From Promicromonospora panici (GTDB taxonomy: Bacteria > Actinomycetota > Actinomycetes > Actinomycetales > Cellulomonadaceae): a stretch of 64,000 nucleotides of DNA. The notes beneath the pieces were generated by a model. It worked only from the letters and a program-made list of their open reading frames with translations. It searched no databases and was not told where the DNA came from. Positions within the stretch are counted from its first letter, which is position 1. Each line of letters starts with the position of its first letter. The stretch spans positions 186,001 to 250,000 of the forward strand of contig NZ_UWYY01000003.1 of the NCBI RefSeq assembly GCF_900608595.1, in the 5' to 3' direction. Shown here piece after piece: positions 51,038 through 59,866 of this stretch. Position numbers and translations under genes: made by a program.

Positions 51038-53131
51038 ATGAGCAGCCCGGTGAAGACCGAGAGCCCGTCCGCGCCCGTCGACAGCCCGCCGGTAGAACGC
51101 CGACACAGCAGGATCAATCCAACAGTGTTCTTCGGGTCCGCGACCCTGATCCTCGTGGTAGGCCTCGCCGCGATCATCTGGCCGGCACAGACCGAGCAGT
51201 ACATCGGCGTCGCCGTCACGTGGATCTCCGACTGGTTCGGCGCGTACTACTTCGTCGCGGCCGCGGCGTTCCTGGTGTTCGTCATCGGCGTCGCCCTTTC
51301 CCGGGCGGGCCGCATCAAGCTCGGCCCGGAGCAGTCCAAGCCGCAGTTCGGCCTCTTCACCTGGTCCGCGATGCTGTTCGCCGCGGGCATCGGCACCGAC
51401 CTGATGTTCTACTCGGTCGCCGAACCCGCCACCCAGTACCTCGCCCCGCCCGTCGGCGACGGCGGCACCGTCGAGGCGGCCCGGATGGCCATCGTGTGGA
51501 CGCTGTTCCACTACGGCGTCATCGGCTGGGGCATGTACGCACTCATGGGCATGGCCATCGCCTACTTCGCCTACCGGCGCAACATGCCGCTGAGCATCCG
51601 CTCCGTGCTGCACCCGCTGTTCGGCGACCGCGTCTGGGGCAAGCTCGGCGACGCCGTCGACATCGCCGCCGTGATCGGCACCATCTTCGGCCTCGCCACC
51701 ACCCTGGGCATCGGCGTGGAGATGCTCAACCGCGGGCTCTCCGACCTGGTCGGCGTGCCGATCGGCGTCGGCGCCCAGGTGGCGCTGCTCGCGCTCGCCG
51801 TCGTGATGGCGACCCTCTCGGTGGTCTCGGGTGTGCAGCGCGGCGTGCGGCGCCTGTCCGAGCTCAACGTCGTGCTCGCCCTGCTGCTGGTGCTCTTCCT
51901 GGTCGTCACCGGCAAGACGACGTTCCTGTTCAACGGCCTGGTGATGAACGTCGGTGACTATCTGTCCCGGCTGCCGGGCATGACGCTGAACACCTACGCG
52001 TTCGACGCGCCCACCGAGTGGATGAACGCGTGGACCCTCTTCTTCTGGGCGTGGTGGGTGGCCTGGGCGCCGTTCGTCGGGCTGTTCCTCGCCCGGATCT
52101 CGCGCGGCCGGACCATCCGCCAGTTCGTGCTCGGTACGCTCACCATCCCGTTCGTCTTCGTGCTGCTGTGGGTGTCCGTCTTCGGCAACAGCGCGCTCGA
52201 CTACATCCGGAACGGCGGCGCCGAGGGCGCCGCGTTCGGCGACGCCGCGGTGAACGACCCGGCGTCAGGCATCTTCGCCCTGCTCCAGCAGTTCCCCGCC
52301 GCGCCCGCGACGATCGGCCTGGCCATCTTCATAGGCCTGCTCTTCTACGTGACGTCCGCCGACTCGGGCGCGCTCGTCCTGTCGCACCTGACCACCAGAC
52401 TGCACCAGGCAGGCGACGACGGGCCGATCTGGCTCCGCGTCTTCTGGGCGGCCGCCACGGGCCTCCTCACGATGGGCATGCTGCTGGCCGGCGGCATCAC
52501 GACGCTGCAGTCCGGCACGATCATCATGGGCCTGCCCTTCTCCCTGGTGATGTTCGGCGTCATGTTCGCCCTCTACAAGGTGCTGCGCACCGAGGGCCAG
52601 AAGTTCGACACCCTGCGCACCGCCCTGCCGTCCAGCCTGTCCGGCCGCATCGGGCACGCCGCCACCACCGGCGCCCCCGGCTGGCGGCAGCGGCTCCTGC
52701 GGCTGGTCAGCTTCCCCGACCGGCGCCACGTGCTGCGGTTCATCGAGAAGACGGTCCGGCCCGCGCTCACCGAGGTCTCCGCCGCGCTGGAGGAGCAGGA
52801 CATCACGACGTCCTGCACCGAGGCGACCGTGGGCGACACCGGGCTGCCGGCCATCACGCTCACCGTCGAGCACGGCGACGAGGCCCCGTTCACGTACACG
52901 CTGTGGCCGCAGGCGCACCCTACGCCGACGTTCCGGATGAACACGTCCGACCAGGACGACACGTACTTCCGCGTCGAGGTCCTGCTCGCGGAGGGCACGC
53001 AGGGCTACGACGTCACCGACTACGCCAAGGAACAGCTCATCGCCGACGTCCTGGACCAGTACGAGCGGCACCTGCTCTTCCTGCACGCGAGCAGCGCGCC
53101 CACCCACGACACCGAGCAGATCGAAGGCTGA
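51038..53131 (+). CDS. betT: BetT-type choline transporter (BCCT family)
   Basis: 697-aa secondary transporter with about twelve membrane segments. BCCT signatures are AAGIGTDLMFYSVAEPATQY and AWWVAWAPFVGLFLARISRG, then RTIRQF. The C-terminal cytosolic extension (~150 residues, from about 545) is long, as in osmotically regulated BetT choline carriers. AAGGA precedes the ATG at a normal distance. It is first in a run with betB and betA: choline enters, then is oxidised to glycine betaine, an osmoprotectant. Preceded by the GbsR-like regulator. Confidence 0.94.
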   Translation: MSSPVKTESPSAPVDSPPVERRHSRINPTVFFGSATLILVVGLAAIIWPAQTEQYIGVAVTWISDWFGAYYFVAAAAFLVFVIGVALSRAGRIKLGPEQSKPQFGLFTWSAMLFAAGIGTDLMFYSVAEPATQYLAPPVGDGGTVEAARMAIVWTLFHYGVIGWGMYALMGMAIAYFAYRRNMPLSIRSVLHPLFGDRVWGKLGDAVDIAAVIGTIFGLATTLGIGVEMLNRGLSDLVGVPIGVGAQVALLALAVVMATLSVVSGVQRGVRRLSELNVVLALLLVLFLVVTGKTTFLFNGLVMNVGDYLSRLPGMTLNTYAFDAPTEWMNAWTLFFWAWWVAWAPFVGLFLARISRGRTIRQFVLGTLTIPFVFVLLWVSVFGNSALDYIRNGGAEGAAFGDAAVNDPASGIFALLQQFPAAPATIGLAIFIGLLFYVTSADSGALVLSHLTTRLHQAGDDGPIWLRVFWAAATGLLTMGMLLAGGITTLQSGTIIMGLPFSLVMFGVMFALYKVLRTEGQKFDTLRTALPSSLSGRIGHAATTGAPGWRQRLLRLVSFPDRRHVLRFIEKTVRPALTEVSAALEEQDITTSCTEATVGDTGLPAITLTVEHGDEAPFTYTLWPQAHPTPTFRMNTSDQDDTYFRVEVLLAEGTQGYDVTDYAKEQLIADVLDQYERHLLFLHASSAPTHDTEQIEG

Positions 53132-53193
53132 GCAGCTGGAAGGCTGAGCACGGCACGCCCGCACGTCCCGCCCGCCCCGACCGGAGCACCACC

Positions 53194-54678
53194 ATGAGCA
53201 CACCCACCACCCTGTACATCGACGGCGCCTGGCAGGCCGCGGCCGCGGGCGGCACCCGCGAGATCCGCTGCCCGGCGGACGGCTCGCTCGTCGCCGAGGT
53301 GTCGGAGGCGACCGCCGCCGACACCGAGCGGGCGATCGCCGCGGCCCGGAAGGCGTTCGACGCCGGCCCTTGGCGGGCGACCACCGCGCCGGAGCGCGGC
53401 GCGCTCCTGCACCGCGTGGCCGACCTGCTGACCGAGCGGGCCGAGGACTTCGCGCTCGCGGAGTCCCGCGACACGGGCAAGCGCCTGGTCGAGAGCCGCA
53501 TCGACATGGACGACTGCATCGCCTGCTTCCGCTGGTACGCCAAGCTCGCGGGGGTCGACGCCGGCCGGGTCGTCGACGCGGGCAGCCCCGACGTGCTCAG
53601 CCGCGTGGTGCACGAGCCCGTGGGGGTCTGCGGCCTCATCTCGCCCTGGAACTACCCGCTGCTGCAGGCCGTGTGGAAAGTGGCGCCCTGCCTCGCGGCG
53701 GGCAACACGTTCGTGCTCAAGCCGAGCGAGCTCACCCCGCACACCGCCGTCCTGCTCATGGAGGTCCTGGCCGACGCCGGCGTCCCGGCCGGCGTCGCCA
53801 ACCTGGTGCTGGGCGCCGGTCCCGAGGCGGGCGCGCCGCTGTCCGCCCACCCGGACGTCGACCTGGTGTCGTTCACCGGGGGCCTCGTCACCGGCCGGAT
53901 CATCGCCGCGAGCGCGGCGGCGACGGTCAAGAAGGTCGCCCTGGAGCTGGGCGGCAAGAATCCCAATGTCATCTTCGCCGACGCCGACTTCGACGCCGCC
54001 GTGGACAACGCGCTCAACGGGGCGTTCGTGCACTCCGGGCAGGTGTGCTCCGCGGGTGCCCGGCTGGTCGTCGAGGAGTCGATCCACGACCGCTTCGTCG
54101 ACGAGCTGGTGCGCCGGGCGCGGCAGATCCGCCTCGGCGGCCCGTTCGACGACGCCGCGGAGACCGGGCCGCTGATCTCCGCCGCGCACCGGGACAAGGT
54201 CACCGCGTATGTCGAGAAGGCGGTCGAGGAGGGCGCCGTCGTCCGCTGCGGCGGCGAGTGGGGCACGGGCGAGCTGGAGCAGGGCTTCTACTACCTGCCC
54301 ACGGTGCTCGACGGCGTCCGGCGAGGCAGCTCCGCCGTCGTCGACGAGGCGTTCGGTCCGGTCGTGACCGTCGAGACCTTCCGGGACGAGGACGAGGCCG
54401 TCGAGATCGCCAACGACACGATCTACGGCTTGGCGGGCGCCGTCTGGTCCCAGGACGCGGGCAAGGCCCAGCGGGTGGCGAACCGGCTGCGGCACGGCAC
54501 GATCTGGATCAACGACTACCACCCCTACCTGCCGCAGGCCGAATGGGGCGGCTACGGGCAGTCCGGGTTCGGCCGGGAGCTCGGCCTGGCCGGCCTGGCC
54601 GAGTACCAGGAGTCCAAGCACATCTATCAGAACCTGCGCCCGGCGGTGACCGGCTGGTTCGGAGGGACCGATGACTGA
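53194..54678 (+). CDS. betB: betaine aldehyde dehydrogenase
   Basis: 494-aa ALDH that converts betaine aldehyde to glycine betaine. Visible are SPWNYPLLQAVWKVAPCLAA (cofactor site), FTGGLVTG, ALELGGKNPNVIFAD (Glu base), HSGQVCSAGARLV (catalytic Cys) and EAFGPVVTVETF. The ATG follows GGAGCACCACC; a longer upstream in-frame reading would run antisense-like through betT and is rejected. The 3' end overlaps betA by 8 bases, so both steps of choline oxidation are translationally coupled. Confidence 0.93.
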   Translation: MSTPTTLYIDGAWQAAAAGGTREIRCPADGSLVAEVSEATAADTERAIAAARKAFDAGPWRATTAPERGALLHRVADLLTERAEDFALAESRDTGKRLVESRIDMDDCIACFRWYAKLAGVDAGRVVDAGSPDVLSRVVHEPVGVCGLISPWNYPLLQAVWKVAPCLAAGNTFVLKPSELTPHTAVLLMEVLADAGVPAGVANLVLGAGPEAGAPLSAHPDVDLVSFTGGLVTGRIIAASAAATVKKVALELGGKNPNVIFADADFDAAVDNALNGAFVHSGQVCSAGARLVVEESIHDRFVDELVRRARQIRLGGPFDDAAETGPLISAAHRDKVTAYVEKAVEEGAVVRCGGEWGTGELEQGFYYLPTVLDGVRRGSSAVVDEAFGPVVTVETFRDEDEAVEIANDTIYGLAGAVWSQDAGKAQRVANRLRHGTIWINDYHPYLPQAEWGGYGQSGFGRELGLAGLAEYQESKHIYQNLRPAVTGWFGGTDD

Positions 54679-56281
54679 GCTGCCCGCGAAGCACCCCGAG
54701 AGGCAGGCCGGCGCACAGACCGGCGAGCGCGCCTTCGACTACGTGGTGATCGGCGGCGGTTCCGCCGGCGCCGCCGTCGCCGCGCGGCTCAGCGAGGACC
54801 CGGCGGTCTCGGTCGCGCTGCTGGAGGCGGGGCCGTCCGACGTCGGCGACGACGCGATCCTGCGGCTCGACCGCTGGATGGGCCTGCTGGAGTCGGGCTA
54901 CGACTGGGACTATCCCATCGAGCCGCAGACCAGCGGCAACTCGTTCATGCGGCAGGCGCGCGCCAAGGTGCTCGGCGGGTGCTCCTCGCACAACTCGTGC
55001 ATAGCGTTCTGGGCCCCGGCCGAGGACCTGGACCAGTGGGAGGCGCTGGGCGCCACGGGCTGGCGGGCGATGGAGTCCCGGCCGTACTACGCGAAGCTGG
55101 AGAACAACGACCAGCCGGGCGAGCACCACGGGCACGACGGCCCGGTTCGGATCCGGCAGGTCCCGTCGACGGACCCGTGCGGCGTCGCGGTGCTGGATGC
55201 GTGCGAGCAGGCGGGCATCCCCCGCGTGCAGTTCAACGACGGCTCGACGGTCGTGACGGGCGCGAGCTTCTTCCAGATCAACGCCCGGGAGGACGGCGTC
55301 CGCTCGTCGTCGTCGGTGAGCTATCTGCACCCGATCCTCGACCGGCCGAACCTGACCATCCTGACCGAGCACCGTGCCAAGCGGCTGACCTTCGAGGGCA
55401 CCCGGTGCACGGGCGTCGAGGTGCTCGACCCGGACCTCATCCACCACCGGACCTTGACCGCGCGGCACGAGGTGATCCTGTCGGCGGGCGCCATCGACTC
55501 GCCCAAGCTGCTCATGCTGTCGGGCATCGGCCCGGCGGAGCACCTCGCGGAGGTGGGGATCGACGTGCTGGTGGACGCGCCCGGCGTCGGCTCGCACATG
55601 CAGGACCACCCCGAAGGGGTCATCCAGTGGGAGGCGAAGCAGCCTATGGTCACCTCGTCCACGCAGTGGTGGGAGATCGGCATCTTCGCGGCCACCGAGC
55701 CGGGCCTGGACCGGCCGGACCTCATGATGCACTACGGCTCGGTGCCGTTCGACATGCACACGGCGCGGCAGGGCTACCCGACCACGGAGAACGGCTTCTG
55801 CCTGACGCCGAACGTGACGCACGCGCGCTCCCGGGGCACGGTCCGGCTGCGCTCCCGCGACTTCCGGGACAAGCCGAAGGTGGATCCCCGCTACTTCACC
55901 GACCCGTACGACATGCAGGTCATGGTCGAGGGCATCAAGCTCGCGCGGAAGATCGTGGCGCAGCCCGCGATGGCCGAGTGGGCGGGCGCGGAGCTGTACC
56001 CGGGCCCGGACGTGCAGACGGACGAGGAGATCGCGGACTACATCTCCCGTACGCACAACACCGTCTACCACCCGACCGGCTCGGTGCGGATGGGCGCGGC
56101 GGACGACGACTCCTCCCCGCTGGACCCGCAGCTGCGGGTCAAGGGGGTGACCGGGCTGCGGGTCGCGGACGCGTCCGTGATGCCGGAGATCACGACGGTC
56201 AACCCGAACATCACGGTGATGATGATCGGGGAGCGCTGCGCGGACTTCCTGAAGGAGGAGCGGGCGGCGTTGGTGGGGTAA
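54671..56281 (+). CDS. betA: choline dehydrogenase (GMC oxidoreductase)
   Basis: 536-aa FAD-dependent alcohol oxidase/dehydrogenase. FAD motif DYVVIGGGSAGAAVAARLSE (~24-43), GMC signature KVLGGCSSHNSCIAFWA (the family usually reads GGSSSxN), AGAIDSPKLLMLSGIGP, and C-terminal THNTVYHPTGSVRMG with the catalytic His and VNPNITVMMIGER with the partner Asn. It oxidises choline to betaine aldehyde, feeding BetB. It overlaps betB by 8 bases. The order betT-betB-betA with a GbsR-like regulator upstream is a complete choline-to-betaine unit. Confidence 0.92.
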   Translation: MTELPAKHPERQAGAQTGERAFDYVVIGGGSAGAAVAARLSEDPAVSVALLEAGPSDVGDDAILRLDRWMGLLESGYDWDYPIEPQTSGNSFMRQARAKVLGGCSSHNSCIAFWAPAEDLDQWEALGATGWRAMESRPYYAKLENNDQPGEHHGHDGPVRIRQVPSTDPCGVAVLDACEQAGIPRVQFNDGSTVVTGASFFQINAREDGVRSSSSVSYLHPILDRPNLTILTEHRAKRLTFEGTRCTGVEVLDPDLIHHRTLTARHEVILSAGAIDSPKLLMLSGIGPAEHLAEVGIDVLVDAPGVGSHMQDHPEGVIQWEAKQPMVTSSTQWWEIGIFAATEPGLDRPDLMMHYGSVPFDMHTARQGYPTTENGFCLTPNVTHARSRGTVRLRSRDFRDKPKVDPRYFTDPYDMQVMVEGIKLARKIVAQPAMAEWAGAELYPGPDVQTDEEIADYISRTHNTVYHPTGSVRMGAADDDSSPLDPQLRVKGVTGLRVADASVMPEITTVNPNITVMMIGERCADFLKEERAALVG

Positions 56282-56479
56282 GGCCGACCGGCGACCGGCA
56301 AGGGGCAGCCGGCGAGCGGCGGGAGGGGCGACGAGGATGCCCGTGCGCTCCCGGTACTGCCGCAGCACCTGGTCTCGTCCGCCCGGCCGTGCCGAGGGCG
56401 AGCGCCCGTACGCCCGGCGAAGATTCGCCAAGAGCAGATCAGCGTGCCCCGGCGTCCGCGATGCGGTTCGGTGGGCACC

Positions 56480-57469
56480 ATGCGAATCCTGGTTCTCGGT
56501 GGAACGGTCTTCCTGTCCCGCGCGGTCGCGGAAGCCGCGGTGGCCCGCGGGCACGACGTCACGTGCGCGGCACGCGGCGTCAGTGGCACGGTGCCCGACG
56601 GCGCCACGCTCGTGCGCTGGGACCGCGCCGAGGCGGTGCCCGCGGAGCTGGTCGAGGCGCAGTTCGACGCCGTCGTCGACGTCTCCCGTGTCCCCTCGCA
56701 CGTGCGCAGCGCGGTGGCGGCTTTCCCGGACGCCCACTGGACGTTCGTGTCCACCGTCAACGTCTACGCGGACACCACCACCGTGGGCGGCACGCCCGCC
56801 ACGCTCCCCCTGCTCGACCCGGTCGAGACCGACGAGGACCCGTCGTCCGGCCCTGATGTGTACGGGGCGATGAAGGTGGCGTGCGAGAACCTGGTCCGGT
56901 CAGGCGTGGCGGCGCCCCTGGTGATCCGGCCGGGCCTGATCGTCGGGCCGGGCGATCCGAGCGGCCGGTTCGCCTACTGGCCCGCCCGGTTCGCGCAGGC
57001 GGCCGAGGACGGTCTGCCGGTGCTGGTCCCCGAGCCCGCGGACGCCCCGGTGCAGCTTGTCGACGTCCGCGACCTCGCGGAGTGGATAATAACGGCCGCC
57101 GAACAGGGCACCACCGGGGACTTCGACGCCGTCTGCCCGCCGCTGCCCCGGTCGGAGCTGCTCGCCCAGGTGGCCGCCGGCGCCGGGGCCGACCCGGAGC
57201 TCGTCGCCGTCGCCCCGGAGGTCCTCGCAGAGCACGAAGTGGTGCCCTGGTCGGGACCCCGGTCGATCCCGGTCTGGGTCGCCGACCTCGTCGACGCCGG
57301 CTTCCTGGCGCACGACGTCACATCCTCGCTGGAGGCCGGCCTGAAGATCCGACCGTTCGCCGACACCACCCGCGACACCCTCGCGTGGCTCCGCGCCACA
57401 CCGTCCGCCAAGATCACGGGCCTGACCCGCGACGAGGAGCAGGAGGTGCTGTCGGCCGTCCGGCGCTGA
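56480..57469 (+). CDS. NAD-dependent epimerase/dehydratase family protein
   Basis: 329-aa extended short-chain dehydrogenase-like protein. The dinucleotide motif is MRILVLGGTVFLSRAVAEAA (GGTxFLSR rather than GxxGxxG), YGAMKVACE carries Tyr and Lys of the active site, and IRPGLIVGPGDPSGRFAYW follows. The GGTxFLS form is typical of the CSP41/reductase-like subgroup, often of uncertain activity. It lies ~200 bp after betA with no terminator seen between, so read-through is possible, but no functional link is evident. A GTG nine bases earlier could also be the start. Confidence 0.88.
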   Translation: MRILVLGGTVFLSRAVAEAAVARGHDVTCAARGVSGTVPDGATLVRWDRAEAVPAELVEAQFDAVVDVSRVPSHVRSAVAAFPDAHWTFVSTVNVYADTTTVGGTPATLPLLDPVETDEDPSSGPDVYGAMKVACENLVRSGVAAPLVIRPGLIVGPGDPSGRFAYWPARFAQAAEDGLPVLVPEPADAPVQLVDVRDLAEWIITAAEQGTTGDFDAVCPPLPRSELLAQVAAGAGADPELVAVAPEVLAEHEVVPWSGPRSIPVWVADLVDAGFLAHDVTSSLEAGLKIRPFADTTRDTLAWLRATPSAKITGLTRDEEQEVLSAVRR

Positions 57470-57491
57470 ACACCCGGCACGACGCACATCC

Positions 57492-57614
57492 CGCGAGTGC
57501 AGACTTGGTAGCCGTCTCACCCAGCGACTGCAGACATGGTTGCGGATACAGAGCCTGTGGCCGCGACGAAGTCTGCAGCCGGCAGCTGGGGCAGCGACCA
57601 GGTCTGCACTCGCG
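57492..57614. repeat. direct-plus-inverted repeat array around GAGTGCAGACTTGGT
   Basis: Two direct copies (CGCGAGTGCAGACTTGGT and CGACTGCAGACATGGT) are followed by two inverted copies (CGAAGTCTGCAGC and GCGACCAGGTCTGCACTCGCG). Outer copies pair over ~20 bp and inner copies can pair within them, giving a nested cruciform 23 bases after the epimerase-like gene. Confidence 0.8.
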
Positions 57615-57659
57615 ACGTGACCCGGCCCACAAGGCAACCTCAGCCGGACCCACGCAAAC

Positions 57660-57690
57660 CAACCACAGTCGCCCGTAAATCGATACAATG
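57660..57690 (+). promoter_or_regulatory. candidate promoter of the GH53 gene
   Basis: TACAAT at 57684-57689, in the only A/T-rich stretch upstream of the galactanase gene, fits a -10 box ~120 bases before the start. No clear -35 is visible and no operator was recognised. Confidence 0.35.
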
Positions 57691-57808
57691 CTGCTGAGCT
57701 CAGAGCCCTCATTCGCCGTCGGGAAGCGTGTTTCCGCGCGCGTCGAGGGCAAAGCGTTGTCGGTACCCCGGACGAACGCTCCCGACTCTGGACAAGGAAG
57801 TCCTCCTC

Positions 57809-59749
57809 ATGACACACAGCACACATCGCAGGCGCGGCCTCGCGGGCGGCGCCGCCCTGGTCGTCGCGCTGACGACGGCAGGCCTCGCGATCGGGCCGGC
57901 GGCGGCGGGCTACGGCGAGGCCGTGATCCAGCCCGTCGAGACCGACCTCGCCGGCAAGGACTGGGTCACAGCCCGCGCCACCAGCAACGATGCCGATGCC
58001 GGCCAGGCGCTCGACGGCGACGAGGGCACCGCCTGGCGGCCGGCCGCGTCGTCGTCGGGAACACACCACGGCAAGCGGGGCCAGGCACTCACTATCGACC
58101 TCGGCGGCGCCTACGACGGGCTGCACAAGGTCGAGGTGGTCCTCGCGGACGCGGCGCCCGCGCGCTACGTCGTCGAGGGCTCCGCCGACGGGAAGCGCTG
58201 GAAGACCCTCGCCGACCACAGCGACGGCCGCAGCGGCGCTGCCGGCACCACCGCCCTCGTCGACCGGGAGGGCATCCGCTACCTGCGAGTCCGGTTCCTG
58301 GTCGTGCGGCCGGGCACCGGCGTCGCCGAGGTGCATGCCTACAACTACCTGCGCGACGACCTGAAGCTCGGCGCCGACCTGTCCTACGCCGACCAGGAGC
58401 GCGACCAGCCGTACTACCTTGACGCCGAGGCGGCCCTGGCCGGTGCGCCCGACCCCGGCCCGCACCTGCTCGACGTCGTCAAGGACCGCGGCATGGAGCA
58501 CCTGCGCCTGCGCATCTGGAACGACCCGCGCGACGAGACCACCGGCGTCGAGACCGACCCCGCGTACCAAGGACCGGAGCGCTCGCTCACGGTGGCCCGC
58601 GAGATCGTCGACCACGACATGAGCCTCGGCATCGACTTCCACTACGCGGACAGCTGGGCGGACCCGAGCAAGCAGCCCAAGCCGCGCGCCTGGGCGGAGC
58701 TGCCCTTCGACGAGCTCACCCAGGAGGTGCACGACTTCACGGCGGACTACCTGACGCAACTTCAGGAGCAGGGCACCACCCCGGCGAAGGTCGCGGTGGG
58801 CAACGAGGTGATCAACGGCTTCCTGTACGGCAGCGAGGCGGAGATCATCGGCACCACCGCGCCGCCGTACTTCACGAACGAGGCAGACGTCTACCAGTCG
58901 CAGCCCGGCGGCGGCCTGCTCTGGAAGTACTGGCAGAGCGAGGACCCCGCCGAGCAGCAGCTCTACACGGAGCAGTGGGACCGGTTCGGCACCCTCATGG
59001 CGTCCGGCATCCGCGCGGTGCGCGAGGCCTCCCCGGAGTCGGAGGTCGAAATTCACGCGATCGTCGACAAGGGACGTCTCCCCAAGACGATGGAGTTCTG
59101 GACGCAGCTGCTCAGCCGCCTCGAGGCCGCCGACGCCGCCCCGGATGTGCTCGCCCTGTCCTACTATCCCGAGTGGCACGGCACCCCGGAGGCCCTGGAG
59201 CAGAACCTGCACACCATGGCCGACGCCTTTCCGGAGTACGCGCTCGACATCGCCGAGACCTCGTACCCGGCGGCGAGCTCGCCGCCCGGCGACCCGACGC
59301 CGCTCCCCAACTCCCCGTTCCCGGTGACGGTGCAGGGCCAGGCAGACGCCATCCAGCGGGTCTTCCAGATAGCCAACGACGTGCCCGGCAACCGGGTGCA
59401 GGGTGTGCTCACCTGGGAGCCCGCGAGCTGGCAGTCCATGTTCACCTGGGTCGAGACCAGCGCGGGCCGCTTCCCGGAAGCCAACGCTTCGCTCGACGTC
59501 TACCGCGACAGCGACGTCACGCATGTCCTGGAGGACACCGTGCACGTGGTCACCGCGGTGGACCGCCGGGTCCGGCTACCTCGCACGGTCGACGTCCTGA
59601 CCCCGGCGGACGACGACGTCGACGGCGTCCGCGTCTCCTGGCAGGACGTGCCCGACGACGCGACCGCAACCCCGGACACGTTCACCGTCGACGGAACAAC
59701 GGAGTACGGTCCCGTCACGGCGACCGTCCATGTCTTGCCCGACCACTGA
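57809..59749 (+). CDS. secreted GH53 endo-beta-1,4-galactanase, multidomain
   Basis: 646-aa exported enzyme that cleaves beta-1,4-galactan of pectin side chains. A signal peptide (residues ~1-34, AALVVALTTAGLAIGPAAAG) with basic N terminus is followed by a discoidin/F5-8C-like carbohydrate-binding domain (~40-180), the GH53 barrel (~185-560) and a C-terminal Ig-like (Big_4) domain (~575-646). Acid/base Glu333 lies in VAVGNEVINGFLYG and nucleophile Glu483 in ALDIAETSYPA. AAGGAAG ~9 bases before the ATG fixes the start. It is followed by GH42 and galK, so released galacto-oligomers can be taken up, hydrolysed and phosphorylated; no transporter is in the window. Confidence 0.94.
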   Translation: MTHSTHRRRGLAGGAALVVALTTAGLAIGPAAAGYGEAVIQPVETDLAGKDWVTARATSNDADAGQALDGDEGTAWRPAASSSGTHHGKRGQALTIDLGGAYDGLHKVEVVLADAAPARYVVEGSADGKRWKTLADHSDGRSGAAGTTALVDREGIRYLRVRFLVVRPGTGVAEVHAYNYLRDDLKLGADLSYADQERDQPYYLDAEAALAGAPDPGPHLLDVVKDRGMEHLRLRIWNDPRDETTGVETDPAYQGPERSLTVAREIVDHDMSLGIDFHYADSWADPSKQPKPRAWAELPFDELTQEVHDFTADYLTQLQEQGTTPAKVAVGNEVINGFLYGSEAEIIGTTAPPYFTNEADVYQSQPGGGLLWKYWQSEDPAEQQLYTEQWDRFGTLMASGIRAVREASPESEVEIHAIVDKGRLPKTMEFWTQLLSRLEAADAAPDVLALSYYPEWHGTPEALEQNLHTMADAFPEYALDIAETSYPAASSPPGDPTPLPNSPFPVTVQGQADAIQRVFQIANDVPGNRVQGVLTWEPASWQSMFTWVETSAGRFPEANASLDVYRDSDVTHVLEDTVHVVTAVDRRVRLPRTVDVLTPADDDVDGVRVSWQDVPDDATATPDTFTVDGTTEYGPVTATVHVLPDH

Positions 59750-59753
59750 CCAT

Positions 59754-59825
59754 GCTTTGGTTGTGGGCGTGATCGTTGCGGCTACGTGCCCGTCTTAGCC
59801 GCAACGATCACGCCCACAGCCAAGC
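59754..59825. terminator. long stem-loop, ~30-bp arms
   Basis: Arms 59754-59784 and 59796-59825 pair over ~30 bp with one bulge and one wobble around an 11-base loop; the left arm contains GTGGGCGTGATCGTTGCGGC. It starts four bases after the galactanase stop codon. Confidence 0.82.
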
Positions 59826-59866
59826 TTGAGTAGTTCCAAACAGCACTGCCCGTGAGAGGACCTTCC

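Noticed and set aside
56900-59545. 881-codon minus-strand open frame opposite the epimerase-like and GH53 genes
   Set aside because: Antisense shadow running through an intergenic repeat array; no recognisable domain.
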